The notes under the pieces: model-generated
The model's database searches: none
Told to the model about the DNA's origin: nothing
What the model saw: the letters and a program-made list of their open reading frames with translations, nothing else
Position numbers and translations under genes: made by a program
From: Pseudomonas fluorescens
GTDB taxonomy: Bacteria; Pseudomonadota; Gammaproteobacteria; Pseudomonadales; Pseudomonadaceae
Length of the DNA: 64,000 bases
Direction: 5' to 3'
Assembly (NCBI RefSeq): GCF_018614775.1
Contig: NZ_JAGGOF010000021.1
Coordinates: 1-64,000 of the forward strand
Shown: positions 1 to 7,532 of the stretch, one piece after another
Numbering within the stretch: the first letter of the stretch is position 1
How the letters are laid out: the number at the start of each line of letters is the position of its first letter

Positions 1-16
1 GGGGTTTATGGATCGG

Positions 17-196
17 TTACGGAGCAATTAGGAAAAGAGGGTGGGCCTTGTCGGACGTTTCTTTTTCGGGCGTGGGCTTCAGGTAGAAGTCCAAGGCTCG
101 CGTCGCTGCGTCGTCGTCGAGCTTTTTGTTACGAGCCGACTGGGCGCGGGATACGGTTTCGTCTGTCGCTGGAGGGTTCGGAGTAACTTTTGCCAT
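17..196 (-). pseudogene. C-terminally truncated DUF6124-like protein
   Basis: This 59-residue reading frame begins MAKVTPNPPATDE and continues with a KKLDDDAATRALDFYLKP segment, which matches the N-terminal half of a Pseudomonas family of unknown function (DUF6124-like, usually about 100-120 residues, as I recall it). The start at 196 is chosen over an upstream ATG because AGGA lies about 8 bases before it. The frame stops after LFLIAP, where family members normally continue into a helical second half, so the gene looks broken by a nonsense change or frameshift. The window edge prevents checking whether the rest lies just outside. Family assignment is from memory. Confidence 0.5.
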
Positions 197-866
197 CGTC
201 TTGCTTCCTGTAGTTGGAGCCATCACCCGCTCGCGACTAAACGATGGGAGGCAGCTGTACGCAGGTTAGTCGACCGGGGAAACAAGAAACCGGCGCGTCC
301 GAGGACGCCCTGCGCACAGCCACCATCGAGTTCAGGATGGAATCCTGACTGGATGACGCCTTGCACAACCTGTTTCATCCTGGGCGACTAAACCCGATCA
401 CTGATGAGCAGTGACAGGACTCAAACTACCGGCGTGGCCCAAGGTGCACAAGCCGGCGGATTCTGGCGTAGTTGTAGGCAATGGCGCAAGGCGGTGTGGG
501 CTGGATATTGGGGTTGTGTCGGGCTGCTGATTGGTCTGTAGGATGCTGGTCTATTTGGCTGATAGGCCGCTATCGCGAGCAGGCTCGCTCCCACAGAGGA
601 GCTGGTGTGCCTATGTCGCTACTGGCGACATGACGATGGAACGTGTCGCCGAAATCGAAAAATGGCGACACGCCAGGGTTTCAAAAATGGGATTGGCGGG
701 AGCGCGACTGGATGCGTCCTTGCAGCCAGTCGCAAGAGGGTTTCCCCTCATTGTTCGATGGGGCTTGCGACCAACATCGCAATAAATCAGGCGGGATATC
801 TCGATCATATCCGCAACGGTTTTGTCATCGACCACAAATCCGCTGCCTGAAAGCCCTGTGTTGCTA
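197..866. other. Intergenic stretch without a convincing gene
   Basis: Several short overlapping frames exist here but none has a good start site, recognisable motif or sensible composition. The stretch holds one REP unit (566-596) and two adjacent stem-loops. One has arms ATGTCGC (613-619) and GCGACAT (625-631). The other has arms GTGTCGCC (643-650) and GGCGACAC (664-671). Their role is unknown. Confidence 0.6.
566..596. repeat. REP element, single unit
   Basis: The unit CGCTATCGCGAGCAGGCTCG followed by CTCCCACAG is the common Pseudomonas REP palindrome, one of 32 units seen in this window. Confidence 0.85.
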
Positions 867-2141
867 TTACTTGAGCGCGACGTCGAGCATCGGCGGGATG
901 TAACCGTAATCGTACTCGGCCACCACGAAGGTTTGCTGCCCTTTTATTTTCATGCCTACCGTGGGTGCCTCAGTGCCACCCACACGAATCTGCGTGCCGG
1001 TTTCGTCGGTCGGTACGCTGTCGATAAAGGAGGTCACCAGGCCGTTTGGCATCACGTAGTGCGAGTAGGTCTGGAATGGCTGGGAGGACGGGTTGCCCAG
1101 CACCAGGCCGGAACCGTTGAGCGGCACGTAAGGGCCGAACAGCGAATCCGCGACAAAACCGTACACGCCGTCCGGCCCGGTCACACCGTCGGCATAGGTG
1201 AAGGTGTGGCTGATCGTGAACAGGTAGTACTTGCCATCCTGGAACACGAAATGCGGGCGCTCGGTCTGGTCGTTGACCCCCACGGCCGTCAGCAGTGGCG
1301 GCAGCATTTCCCAGTCGTCCCCGTCTGCGTCGCGGGCCACGGCGATGCCAACACAGGCGGTCTGGAAGCGCGAGTTGCCGACATCTTCATAACCCGGCGG
1401 CACATCGCCGATTTCTGCCTCGCCTACCTTGTGCGAGCCGCGCTCACCGGCCACGTTACCCTCGAACAACATGTACAGCTTGCCGTCGTTAGGGTCGCGG
1501 AATGGCCATGGGTCACGAAATCCCCAGAAAGCGTTTTGGGCTTCGGTCTGGTACATCTTGCCGTCGGCCTCAAACAGCGGCTTGACCTTCTCGAAGCCGA
1601 CCATGCTGACACCATGTTCAGTGGTTACCACCCGACCGCGCACCTTGACGATAGTCGCGCCTGGGGTGACGGCGGTGTAATACAGGTCCACTTCACCTCG
1701 GTCGTTCAACAAAATCGGCGTGCCGGCCCATTCGCGAGCGGTCGGCGAAACCCCTTCGGCCATCACGCGGCCACCGAATTCCCAGTTCTTGCCGGTCCGA
1801 GAAAACCAGTAGTACATCTTTGCCCGACCGTGACGATCGTTCCAATCGCGGAGGATGTCGTAGTTACCGTCCTCGTCAAGGTACTGCGGGTCGTTTGGAT
1901 GACGATCGGCAGTCAGCGTGAAGATCACCGACCAGCCATCGACGGATGTCACGTTACCGTCCAAGTCGCGTAGGGGCATGGTGTCCCAGATAAACACGTC
2001 GTTGCTCAATACCGGGAAATCCGCGCTGACCAGCGGCTGGGTGGTGGTGGGATCGTCCGCCCGGACTTTCAGCGCATCCGCGCGGGTCCAACGGCTGGGT
2101 TGATGGGGGGTTACACCGAATTTTTCAGCGTTGGTTTTCAT
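867..2141 (-). CDS. lsc: Levansucrase (GH68 fructosyltransferase)
   Basis: The 424-residue protein makes levan from sucrose by transferring fructosyl units, releasing glucose. The GH68 catalytic triad is visible: nucleophile D53 in VFIWDTMPL, transition-state stabiliser D210 in the FRDPWPF motif, and acid/base E294 in DQTERPHFV. Length fits the Gram-negative levansucrases (about 415-431 residues), and like those of P. syringae it has no classical N-terminal signal peptide. GAGGTAA lies 6-7 bases before the ATG. It stands alone, convergent with nothing recognisable downstream. A sigma70-type promoter (-35 TTGACC, -10 TATAAG) and a LexA-like palindrome lie directly upstream, so it may be damage-inducible. 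Family function is certain; regulation is inferred. Confidence 0.95.
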   Translation of the reverse strand: MKTNAEKFGVTPHQPSRWTRADALKVRADDPTTTQPLVSADFPVLSNDVFIWDTMPLRDLDGNVTSVDGWSVIFTLTADRHPNDPQYLDEDGNYDILRDWNDRHGRAKMYYWFSRTGKNWEFGGRVMAEGVSPTAREWAGTPILLNDRGEVDLYYTAVTPGATIVKVRGRVVTTEHGVSMVGFEKVKPLFEADGKMYQTEAQNAFWGFRDPWPFRDPNDGKLYMLFEGNVAGERGSHKVGEAEIGDVPPGYEDVGNSRFQTACVGIAVARDADGDDWEMLPPLLTAVGVNDQTERPHFVFQDGKYYLFTISHTFTYADGVTGPDGVYGFVADSLFGPYVPLNGSGLVLGNPSSQPFQTYSHYVMPNGLVTSFIDSVPTDETGTQIRVGGTEAPTVGMKIKGQQTFVVAEYDYGYIPPMLDVALK

Positions 2142-2191
2142 AAGCTATTACCTCGTCCATGAATGGATTCAAATAAACAACGGTTAAGAAA

Positions 2192-2211
2192 TACTGTATG
2201 CGCATACAGTA
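2192..2211 (-). promoter_or_regulatory. LexA (SOS) box-like operator of levansucrase
   Basis: A perfect 20-bp palindrome with core CTGTATGCGCATACAG fits the gammaproteobacterial LexA consensus CTG-N10-CAG and differs by one base from the remembered E. coli recA box (core CTGTATGAGCATACAG). It begins about 7 bases downstream of the predicted -10 and ends 50 bases before the ATG, where a repressor would block transcription initiation. Confidence 0.7.
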
Positions 2212-2218
2212 AAACTAC

Positions 2219-2246
2219 CTTATAGGGACGCATCCGCGCGGGTCAA
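2219..2246 (-). promoter_or_regulatory. Sigma70-type promoter of levansucrase
   Basis: Reading leftwards on the minus strand, TTGACC (2246-2241) and TATAAG (2224-2219) are separated by 16 bases. The LexA-like palindrome overlaps the expected transcription start. Confidence 0.65.
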
Positions 2247-2619
2247 GAAAAAAATGCATTTGTGCATAATTTGGTTTTTTCTTGAAGCTGATACGTTTCA
2301 GCTACAGTCGTTTACAGAAGTTAATTCATGGAGAGATCGACGACGTTGCCTGCACGCTCAGTGCTCTGAACCACTACTCATGGAAAGCGCGTAACGGGTG
2401 GAAGCAGTGAATGCCGGGTTCGGTTAACTCAGCGTGCATTCCGGCGCAAACCCGACACAACACGGGTAGCCATACGGGGGCTGTACAAAAGCTCGATGAG
2501 CACAGGGCAACAGGTTTTTTGAGGCGGCGTCGCTTGGTTGTCAGGGGACGACTTGTGTTCCGAGGTCACTCCCACAGAGGGAGATTGTGTGACCACGGCC
2601 TATGTCCTGATCCTGCCGC
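2247..2619. other. Intergenic stretch between levansucrase and the acetyltransferase gene
   Basis: Beyond the levansucrase promoter this stretch has no convincing coding frame. An imperfect palindrome, ATGCACAAATGCAT, lies just upstream of the -35 (about 2254-2267). Nothing else recognisable was seen. Confidence 0.5.
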
Positions 2620-3078
2620 TTATAGGCTTCGGAACATCAGGCTTTGCTCTTTTCCCCAGGCCTCGAAGCGCTCCAAGACTTCCCAGCCAAGCTTGGCGTA
2701 GTACTGACTTTGGTTGTGGGTGTGCAGGTACAAGGTGGTGAATCCAGCCTCTTTTGCATGGCAGCAGATACCTTCGATCAATTGCGCGGCGAGCCCTCTG
2801 GGTCGAGCTTCGGGGGCGATGTATACGCAAGCGAGCCACGGGCCCAGCTCTGGCCGAGCAGGCAGGTCGTTGCTGGCAAGCGAGGCGCCGCCCAGCAATT
2901 GGCCTTGTTCCGTGGCGATCAGGCACTTCCACGAGCCATCGCCCTGCCCCGTCGAGAATTCATGCTGCCAATGGGTGAGGGATTGTTGCGCAAATTCGTA
3001 GCTGAATTCCCGATAAAGCCATTCGGCCATCAGGTCGCATTTATCCATTTGTTTTTCGAGCCAATCTATCCGCAACAT
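2620..3078 (-). CDS. GNAT family N-acetyltransferase
   Basis: A 152-residue single-domain acetyltransferase. The acetyl-CoA-binding motif A is visible around residues 86-107: a VYIAPEARPRGLAAQL strand-loop-helix whose RPRGLA fits the Q/RxxGxG/A pyrophosphate loop. The closing motif B is YYAKLGWEVLER. The substrate cannot be told from sequence; close relatives are usually annotated as generic GNAT proteins. AAGGAG lies 9 bases before the ATG, which supports the start. It is a single gene, divergent from the bacteriocin gene that follows. Confidence 0.85.
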   Translation of the reverse strand: MLRIDWLEKQMDKCDLMAEWLYREFSYEFAQQSLTHWQHEFSTGQGDGSWKCLIATEQGQLLGGASLASNDLPARPELGPWLACVYIAPEARPRGLAAQLIEGICCHAKEAGFTTLYLHTHNQSQYYAKLGWEVLERFEAWGKEQSLMFRSL

Positions 3079-3224
3079 CTGAAACGCTCCTTGTAAATGC
3101 CTTCTTCAACTAGGGGCAATGCCGTTCCTTCACACTATCCAAACGTCCGATCCATCAGCAACTTCAGTCTCTCCGCGCTTTTCCTACAGAGCCTATGGAA
3201 AACGGCACGCCTGATACAAAAAAG

Positions 3225-4230
3225 CCCCTACAGCGCTGCCCTCTACCCCTGCGTTAGCGTCCGTCCTGCCTTGACTGGACGAGACTTCCCCTTCCGTGAC
3301 ACGCAAAAAAGATATCCCCCAAGTTAAAAACCCGCCCGGCGGCGACGGCCATTACGTCACCTATCGGGACATGACGCCCAGCGAACTGGCCGCGCGCGAA
3401 GCCGGGCAATTGGCTCATGAGGCCATGCTTGCCCGGCAGGCGGCCTATGAAAAGGAACGCTGGGCCACGGTGGAGAAAAAGCTACGACCCGTGATTGGAA
3501 GCGTGTTCGCCAAGAGCTGCAAACTGCCTGACGGCATTACTGATTACAGCAATCCCAACGGCTACGTGCCGGCAGACCTGGTCAAGCAGTACGGCGAACT
3601 GGTTTGGCTTGGCGGCCGGCAGGCTGACGCATCGGGGGCTGTTCCGCTCAAGCGGATTGCCGCTGGTGTGATACCCGCTTCGGTGGGCAGCCTCGCCCTC
3701 GGCGGTACCGCGCTTGAAACGGTCGGGGCGACGGTAGGCGGCACCGTCGCCACTGGGTTGTTAACCGGCCTGGTCGCCTTGCTCTGGCCTTCCAGCCTGG
3801 GGGATAGCTCGCTTTATTCCGAAGAACAACTACGCAATCTCAAGCAGGCTCGCAGTCGTGTGCGTTTGCAAATCGAGCAGCAGGCGGATGGCAGCCTCAA
3901 GGGGTATGGCTATTACACCGGGCAGAATCGCGATTGGGAGATGGTGGATGTGGTTCACCTCGTTCCTCGGGCTGACCAGTACGTTGCTGATCTGGGCGAT
4001 GGTGTCGAGCTGATCTGGACGCCGGCTATTGATCCGGCTGACACGCTGGGTATTCCCGCTTTGGAAGCGGCGCCTCAGGCGCCTGCGGTCTGGATCTATC
4101 CACCGACGCCGATGGCCGACAGCATTATTGTTGATCCGATTTATCCGCCGGAGTATCGGGATTTTATTCTGGTGTTTCCGGCTGATTCGGGGGTTAGGCC
4201 GGTTTATGTTGTTCTGAGTGTGCCTCGCAA
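3225..4230 (+). repeat. Long direct repeat, copy 1 (bacteriocin 5' part)
   Basis: About 1 kb, covering 70 bases of leader and the first ~310 codons of the bacteriocin gene, is nearly identical to 7533-8538 at a constant offset of 4308 bases with no gaps seen. Homology ends where the two toxin tips begin. Confidence 0.85.
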
Positions 4231-4522
4231 AGGGTTAGCCGAAGCCGGACACGGCTATCACCCAGCGCCGAAAACGCATGAAATAACCGGCTTTCCCGGA
4301 TTGAAAAGAGGCAAGAAAAAAACGCCGGCGCAAGGAGGCGGGAGCCTTCGGGATCGATGGATTGATGCAAAGGGGAGAACAATCTATGAATGGGATTCCT
4401 CACACGGCGAATTGGAAGCCTACCGTTCAAGCGACGGCAGCCATCTAGGTGCGTACGATCCCATCACTGGCGAACAAACAGACGGCCCCAAAAAAAACCG
4501 CAGCATCAAGAAATATCTGTGA
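3296..4522 (+). CDS. S-pyocin-domain bacteriocin with colicin E3-type 16S rRNase tip
   Basis: A 408-residue protein starting at GTG (an in-frame stop lies 24 bases upstream). Residues ~20-60 form a charged helix. Residues ~121-165 are a glycine-rich hydrophobic stretch that could insert in a membrane. Residues ~170-310 match the pyocin S translocation-type domain (VWIYPP, YPPEYRDF). The C-terminal ~90 residues closely resemble the colicin E3 RNase, which cuts 16S rRNA in the decoding centre; D367, H370, E374 and R402 sit at the E3 catalytic positions, and the end SIKKYL matches. A receptor-binding/TonB region typical of 600-700-residue pyocins is absent, so uptake route is unclear. The immunity gene follows after 7 bases. 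Confidence 0.88.
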   Translation: MTRKKDIPQVKNPPGGDGHYVTYRDMTPSELAAREAGQLAHEAMLARQAAYEKERWATVEKKLRPVIGSVFAKSCKLPDGITDYSNPNGYVPADLVKQYGELVWLGGRQADASGAVPLKRIAAGVIPASVGSLALGGTALETVGATVGGTVATGLLTGLVALLWPSSLGDSSLYSEEQLRNLKQARSRVRLQIEQQADGSLKGYGYYTGQNRDWEMVDVVHLVPRADQYVADLGDGVELIWTPAIDPADTLGIPALEAAPQAPAVWIYPPTPMADSIIVDPIYPPEYRDFILVFPADSGVRPVYVVLSVPRKGLAEAGHGYHPAPKTHEITGFPGLKRGKKKTPAQGGGSLRDRWIDAKGRTIYEWDSSHGELEAYRSSDGSHLGAYDPITGEQTDGPKKNRSIKKYL

Positions 4523-4529
4523 GGACTAG

Positions 4530-4784
4530 ATGGGACTCAAACTGAGACTTGAGTGGTATAGCAAGAAAACAGAATCTTATGAGGGGGAAGAATATTCAAA
4601 AGATTTTGGCGAAGACAGCGGTGTTATTGACGCGCTGGGAGTTCCACTCTCGAACAGCATAAACAATGGGGGATTTGATGTACCCCTGGAATGGGTAGAT
4701 ATCCTGCAACCCCACTTTCAGCATCCTATTGATTGGGCCAGCTACGACTATCAAGTTGCATTCGACTATCGCGACAATTGGTAA
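4530..4784 (+). CDS. Colicin E3/cloacin-type immunity protein
   Basis: An 84-residue acidic protein that closely matches the colicin E3 immunity protein along its full length: MGLKL.L.W, the GEEYSKDFG segment, LGVP, NNG.FDV, EW, LQP and the ending FDYRDNW. ImmE3 binds the RNase tip outside its active site and blocks ribosome access. It lies 7 bases after the rRNase bacteriocin gene, in the usual toxin-immunity order, and is therefore the cognate antidote. No other downstream gene in the island shares this family, which makes it distinct from the three small proteins at 4970, 5429 and 8791. Confidence 0.93.
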   Translation: MGLKLRLEWYSKKTESYEGEEYSKDFGEDSGVIDALGVPLSNSINNGGFDVPLEWVDILQPHFQHPIDWASYDYQVAFDYRDNW

Positions 4785-4815
4785 CTACGCACTGGTTCCG
4801 GATCACCGGAGCCCA

Positions 4816-4907
4816 TCTGGGAGCGGGCTTGGAATCGCGAAGACACCGGCACAGTCACTATCGTCGCCATCTGACACTCCGCTATCGCGAGCAGGCTCGC
4901 TCCCACA
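4816..4907. repeat. REPIN (REP doublet)
   Basis: A degenerate left unit (GGGAGCGGGCTTGGAATCGCG) faces an intact right unit (GCTATCGCGAGCAGGCTCG). The right unit ends about 15 bases before the preserved toxin tail at 4923. Confidence 0.75.
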
Positions 4908-4922
4908 TTTGAATGGGGTGTC

Positions 4923-4973
4923 CGCGGGTACACAATCAAACCAGCCAATCCGAAACGGAAGATAGAACCATGA
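4923..4973 (+). pseudogene. Relic C-terminal tail of a lost rRNase bacteriocin (1)
   Basis: The frame that ends in TGA overlapping the ATG of the next gene (ATGA) encodes RGYTIKPANPKRKIEP. This lines up with the last residues of the intact toxin at 7604 (TGEQTKPADPSRRVEK) and of colicin E3, including the arginine that is catalytic in E3. Upstream of about 4917 the similarity vanishes and a REP unit begins, so only the final 16-17 codons of the toxin survive. Confidence 0.65.
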
Positions 4974-5206
4974 TTTTTGAAATTTGTGCATTCGACAAAA
5001 CCACTGAGGATCTAAAGTTTGTACTCCCGATTCCACTTGGTCACGTTGATGAGCTGAGAGCGATCATGCATTGGATCAAACCCGAGGACGAATTGTTCGT
5101 ATACAACCTAACCCAGGATCAAATCATCCAAATCGAAAAAATGATAGGTACGAACTTCGATGATCCGAAATACGACTTCCAGATTTCATCGCACATGGGA
5201 AATTAG
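4970..5206 (+). CDS. Orphan bacteriocin immunity protein, unnamed family (1)
   Basis: A 78-residue protein belonging to the same family as those at 5429 and 8791. They share an MxW(I/V/T)(K/Q)xED core followed by Y-x-L-x3-QI-x2-(L/I)E. The copy at 8791 directly follows an rRNase bacteriocin and overlaps it by ATGA, so this one is inferred to be an immunity protein for a related toxin. It lacks a full toxin gene, but the last codons of one are still fused to it. The start at 4970 is chosen because the ATGA arrangement and the GATAGAACC leader recur before 5429. The family is not the cloacin/E3 immunity family. It probably protects against relatives' bacteriocins. Confidence 0.7.
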   Translation: MIFEICAFDKTTEDLKFVLPIPLGHVDELRAIMHWIKPEDELFVYNLTQDQIIQIEKMIGTNFDDPKYDFQISSHMGN

Positions 5207-5381
5207 TGCAGGTTTAGTGGGTGGGGATGAATATCAGACACCTCGCCGAATAACCACTCTTCCTAGGCAACGTTCGGTGGCGACTTTCCATCGCAACGCG
5301 GACTCAGGCAGGTTGAAGATGGTAGGCGCTGAACCTGCACAGAACAGCGGCTGGCTCCGGGGGAGAAATCGGCGAGCTGCC

Positions 5382-5432
5382 AGAGGAGAAGAATTAAAAC
5401 CCGCCAACCGAACGAGGACGATAGAACCATGA
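5382..5432 (+). pseudogene. Relic C-terminal tail of a lost rRNase bacteriocin (2)
   Basis: The frame ending in the ATGA overlap encodes RGEELKPANRTRTIEP, alignable residue by residue with the tail of the toxin at 7604 (GEQTKPADPSRRVEK). Similarity fades upstream of about 5379. It is independent of relic 1 in sequence, so it comes from a different toxin variant. Confidence 0.65.
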
Positions 5433-5656
5433 ACCACGCAATAATGGGCGTAGTTGACGGAGAGGATTTTGCTTCGTACGAGATAAAGCTCCCTATTGAA
5501 AGCAAGGACCTTGCGAAAATAATGAACTGGGTGCAGGAGGAAGATTACTTGTACGACTATCGATTAGATAAAGCTCAAATTGAAGCTTTGGAGGAGGCAT
5601 GCTCAATCGAGCTACCTCGAAACCTGGTACTTTTTTTAACCAGCGGCGGCGCTTGA
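5429..5656 (+). CDS. Orphan bacteriocin immunity protein, unnamed family (2)
   Basis: A 75-residue acidic protein of the same family as 4970 and 8791, with IMNWVQEED and a YRLDKAQIEALEE segment in the conserved positions. It overlaps the preserved tail of a lost toxin by ATGA. Immunity function is inferred from the family member at 8791 that sits behind an intact toxin. The sequence is quite different from the other two members, which fits specificity for a different toxin tip. Base composition of this part of the island is visibly more AT-rich than the flanking core genes, as is common for bacteriocin immunity genes. Confidence 0.68.
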   Translation: MNHAIMGVVDGEDFASYEIKLPIESKDLAKIMNWVQEEDYLYDYRLDKAQIEALEEACSIELPRNLVLFLTSGGA

Positions 5657-5742
5657 TCGGCAGTGAGACGCTCTCAAAGCAGAGTTTCCGACCAGGCCAC
5701 AGGGTTTGGTTGAGGGACGGGTGATTTTTTAAGTAGAAGAAT

Positions 5743-6705
5743 TTAAAGGGTCTTGATCAAAGCTTCAGCATGGAGCCGAAACACGGCATACGCTTCATCG
5801 AAGCTGGGGCGCACAGCGCCGAAAATCAGCGGCATCAGCTTTGCGTTGTACTGGCCACGAATCTCGGCATCCGAGCCTACCTGCCGAAGCGCCTCCCGCA
5901 TGACGTGCCCCGGATCGGCACCGAACGGCAGAAACTGTCGACCAAATTCTTGAGCATCGAATGCTACCAGCTGTTTGAAACCGCCAGCAGCTCGTTCGCC
6001 AACAGCAGGATCGCCGAGGCTTATGCAGTAAACATCGTAGATATGCCGCACTAACGTATCGTCCCACGCTTGAAGCATGGCACCAGCGCGGTGCTGGGCA
6101 TAGCGCCGTAGAAATGAAATGACTTTCTCGGCCAGCGTTTCTTCAACCGCCACACAGGAAATATCGCCCATTTCTCCAAGCCTCGCGGCAAGTCGATTCA
6201 CCAGATATTCCAGCGGCTGCTGCGTCGTTTCAAATTGCGGGGTCCGCGCAGTCAGTTCGAGACTTAAATACGGGCGCAGACTGGCATCGTGGGGATACCG
6301 CGGGGAATATTGCCAACGGCTGGCGAAGTATCGGTTTTCATTCCGGGCAACACGCTCCTCTACGCTTTCCTCGAAGCCGAGCCTGGTGAGTGCACGACAC
6401 ACCTCTACTTTCAGTTGGCTGAGGTGACGCTTTCGAGCCGAGGCGCTCAAGGTCTGCGGCTCATCCAGTACGATTTTCAAGTCGACGTCTTCGGACATGC
6501 GCTCGATCAGTCGATAGGCCTTGGACAAGCTCGTTCCACCACAAAACACCAAGCGAGTACCTGGAAACCGCATACCCATCAGGGCCTGCAAAGCATCCGT
6601 TACGTGCACGTCTTTTTCCAGAATGCTGGCCGTCAGCAGTCCGACACCGCCCTCGGCCAATACGGCATCGATTAGCTCAACCTGCTCAAGCGTGATGGTT
6701 TTCAT
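5743..6705 (-). CDS. AbiEii-type nucleotidyltransferase toxin
   Basis: A 320-residue DUF1814 nucleotidyltransferase, the toxin half of AbiE-type (type IV) toxin-antitoxin or abortive-infection systems. The active-site loop GGTSLSK (residues 56-62) and the metal-binding SEDVDLK (71-77, D73 and D75) are intact. Such enzymes transfer nucleotides, in studied cases to tRNA 3' ends, and stop growth. The start at 6705 is chosen because it overlaps the antitoxin gene by 20 bases, implying translational coupling, and because longer N-terminal extensions lack similarity. The pair is opposite in strand to the bacteriocin genes and lies between their long repeats. Confidence 0.85.
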   Translation of the reverse strand: MKTITLEQVELIDAVLAEGGVGLLTASILEKDVHVTDALQALMGMRFPGTRLVFCGGTSLSKAYRLIERMSEDVDLKIVLDEPQTLSASARKRHLSQLKVEVCRALTRLGFEESVEERVARNENRYFASRWQYSPRYPHDASLRPYLSLELTARTPQFETTQQPLEYLVNRLAARLGEMGDISCVAVEETLAEKVISFLRRYAQHRAGAMLQAWDDTLVRHIYDVYCISLGDPAVGERAAGGFKQLVAFDAQEFGRQFLPFGADPGHVMREALRQVGSDAEIRGQYNAKLMPLIFGAVRPSFDEAYAVFRLHAEALIKTL

Positions 6706-7093
6706 AGACAACGTAACGGCCGCCAAAGCCAAGTTTCCGATTGATGCGCCGTGGTCCCGTGTCAAAAACGATACCGGCAGGCAGTTGCAAGCTGTCGCTG
6801 GCGTTGTATTCACGCGCTGCACGACCTGCGGTGATCTTCACGCCAAGCTTTTGCAAAACCAAAGGCGCCAAAACTTCAAGCGGACGAACCGGGATCGGCT
6901 TGCCCGTGAGCACGCTCGGTTTCGCCTTTGCGAAAACGCCTACGCCGAGCTTGACCAATACGCCATTGGCAACCAGATGACGTAAGGCTCGCGATACCTG
7001 AGCGGGGCTGCCAAAGCCGTAAAACTCGGAACGCAGAAACACATCGTCCTTGCGCAAAGCGATTGATCTTTTAAGCCGCTCTTCGATAACCAT
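6686..7093 (-). CDS. AbiEi-type antitoxin, winged-helix repressor
   Basis: A 135-residue protein with an N-terminal winged-helix region (residues ~1-60, including SPAQVSRALRHL) and a C-terminal domain of the DUF6088/AbiEi type. It is expected to neutralise the nucleotidyltransferase and to repress its own promoter. It lies first in the operon, as in known abiE pairs. A GGTGGTGAG stretch precedes the ATG. A perfect 9-bp inverted repeat lies about 44-72 bases upstream and is a good candidate for its operator. Confidence 0.8.
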   Translation of the reverse strand: MVIEERLKRSIALRKDDVFLRSEFYGFGSPAQVSRALRHLVANGVLVKLGVGVFAKAKPSVLTGKPIPVRPLEVLAPLVLQKLGVKITAGRAAREYNASDSLQLPAGIVFDTGPRRINRKLGFGGRYVVYENHHA

Positions 7094-7136
7094 GGCTCAC
7101 CACCGATATCACTAAACCAGAAATATCCAATAACCA

Positions 7137-7165
7137 TTTGTTTAATAAGAATTTTTTTAAACAAA
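7137..7165 (-). promoter_or_regulatory. Inverted repeat, candidate AbiEi operator
   Basis: TTTGTTTAA (7137-7145) and TTAAACAAA (7157-7165) are perfect 9-bp arms separated by 11 bases, upstream of the antitoxin start. AbiEi proteins are known to bind inverted repeats in their own promoter. Confidence 0.55.
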
Positions 7166-7268
7166 CAATGCTCATTCTGCGCTGAGTATAAATCAGTGCA
7201 GGAATACTGACCAATGCCCCCGAAAAACTACTGTGCGAGACTCGAGCCTTTTCCGACATTTGACCAGT

Positions 7269-7358
7269 CTGGGGGAGCGGGCTTGCCCGCGAAGGCGTCG
7301 GCTTAGCCAAAATCGTCGCCAGCTGACATTCCGCTATCGCGAGCAGGCTCACTCCCTA
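7269..7358. repeat. REPIN (REP doublet)
   Basis: GGGGGAGCGGGCTTGCCCGC faces CGCTATCGCGAGCAGGCTCA about 60 bases away. Both units are slightly degenerate. Confidence 0.75.
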
Positions 7359-7407
7359 GAGGACGGGGGCTGGGCTTGAGTGGTTGGCGCGCTGGAGGCG
7401 GGGCGCG

Positions 7408-7491
7408 TTATTTGTAGCGGTAGGTATGCGGGCCGTACTTATCGACATATTCCAGCAGAAATATGAACCCACTGATTTGTAAAACTGCTTC
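7408..7491 (-). pseudogene. Possible gene relic, unidentified
   Basis: Between an in-frame TGA and a TAA, the minus strand encodes about 27 residues ending FLLEYVDKYGPHTYRYK. The composition looks like the end of a real protein rather than random sequence, but no family is recognised and no start exists. Treat as tentative. Confidence 0.25.
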
Positions 7492-7532
7492 TCACAAGAC
7501 TTGTGGAGAAAGGGCACAGCCTTCACAGAAGC

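Noticed and set aside
531..903. Several overlapping short frames between the DUF6124-like gene and levansucrase
   Set aside because: They overlap each other on both strands, run through a REP unit and stem-loops, and lack ribosome sites or recognisable motifs.
3100..3295. SOS box or PrtN P-box before the bacteriocin genes
   Set aside because: No CTG-N10-CAG palindrome or P-box-like pattern was found in either copy of the leader, so no damage-inducible control is claimed for the bacteriocins.
5160..5432. A 90-residue frame ahead of the second orphan immunity gene as an intact gene
   Set aside because: Only its last ~16 codons resemble anything (the toxin tail); its start overlaps the previous gene and the remainder looks random, so it is treated as a relic tail.
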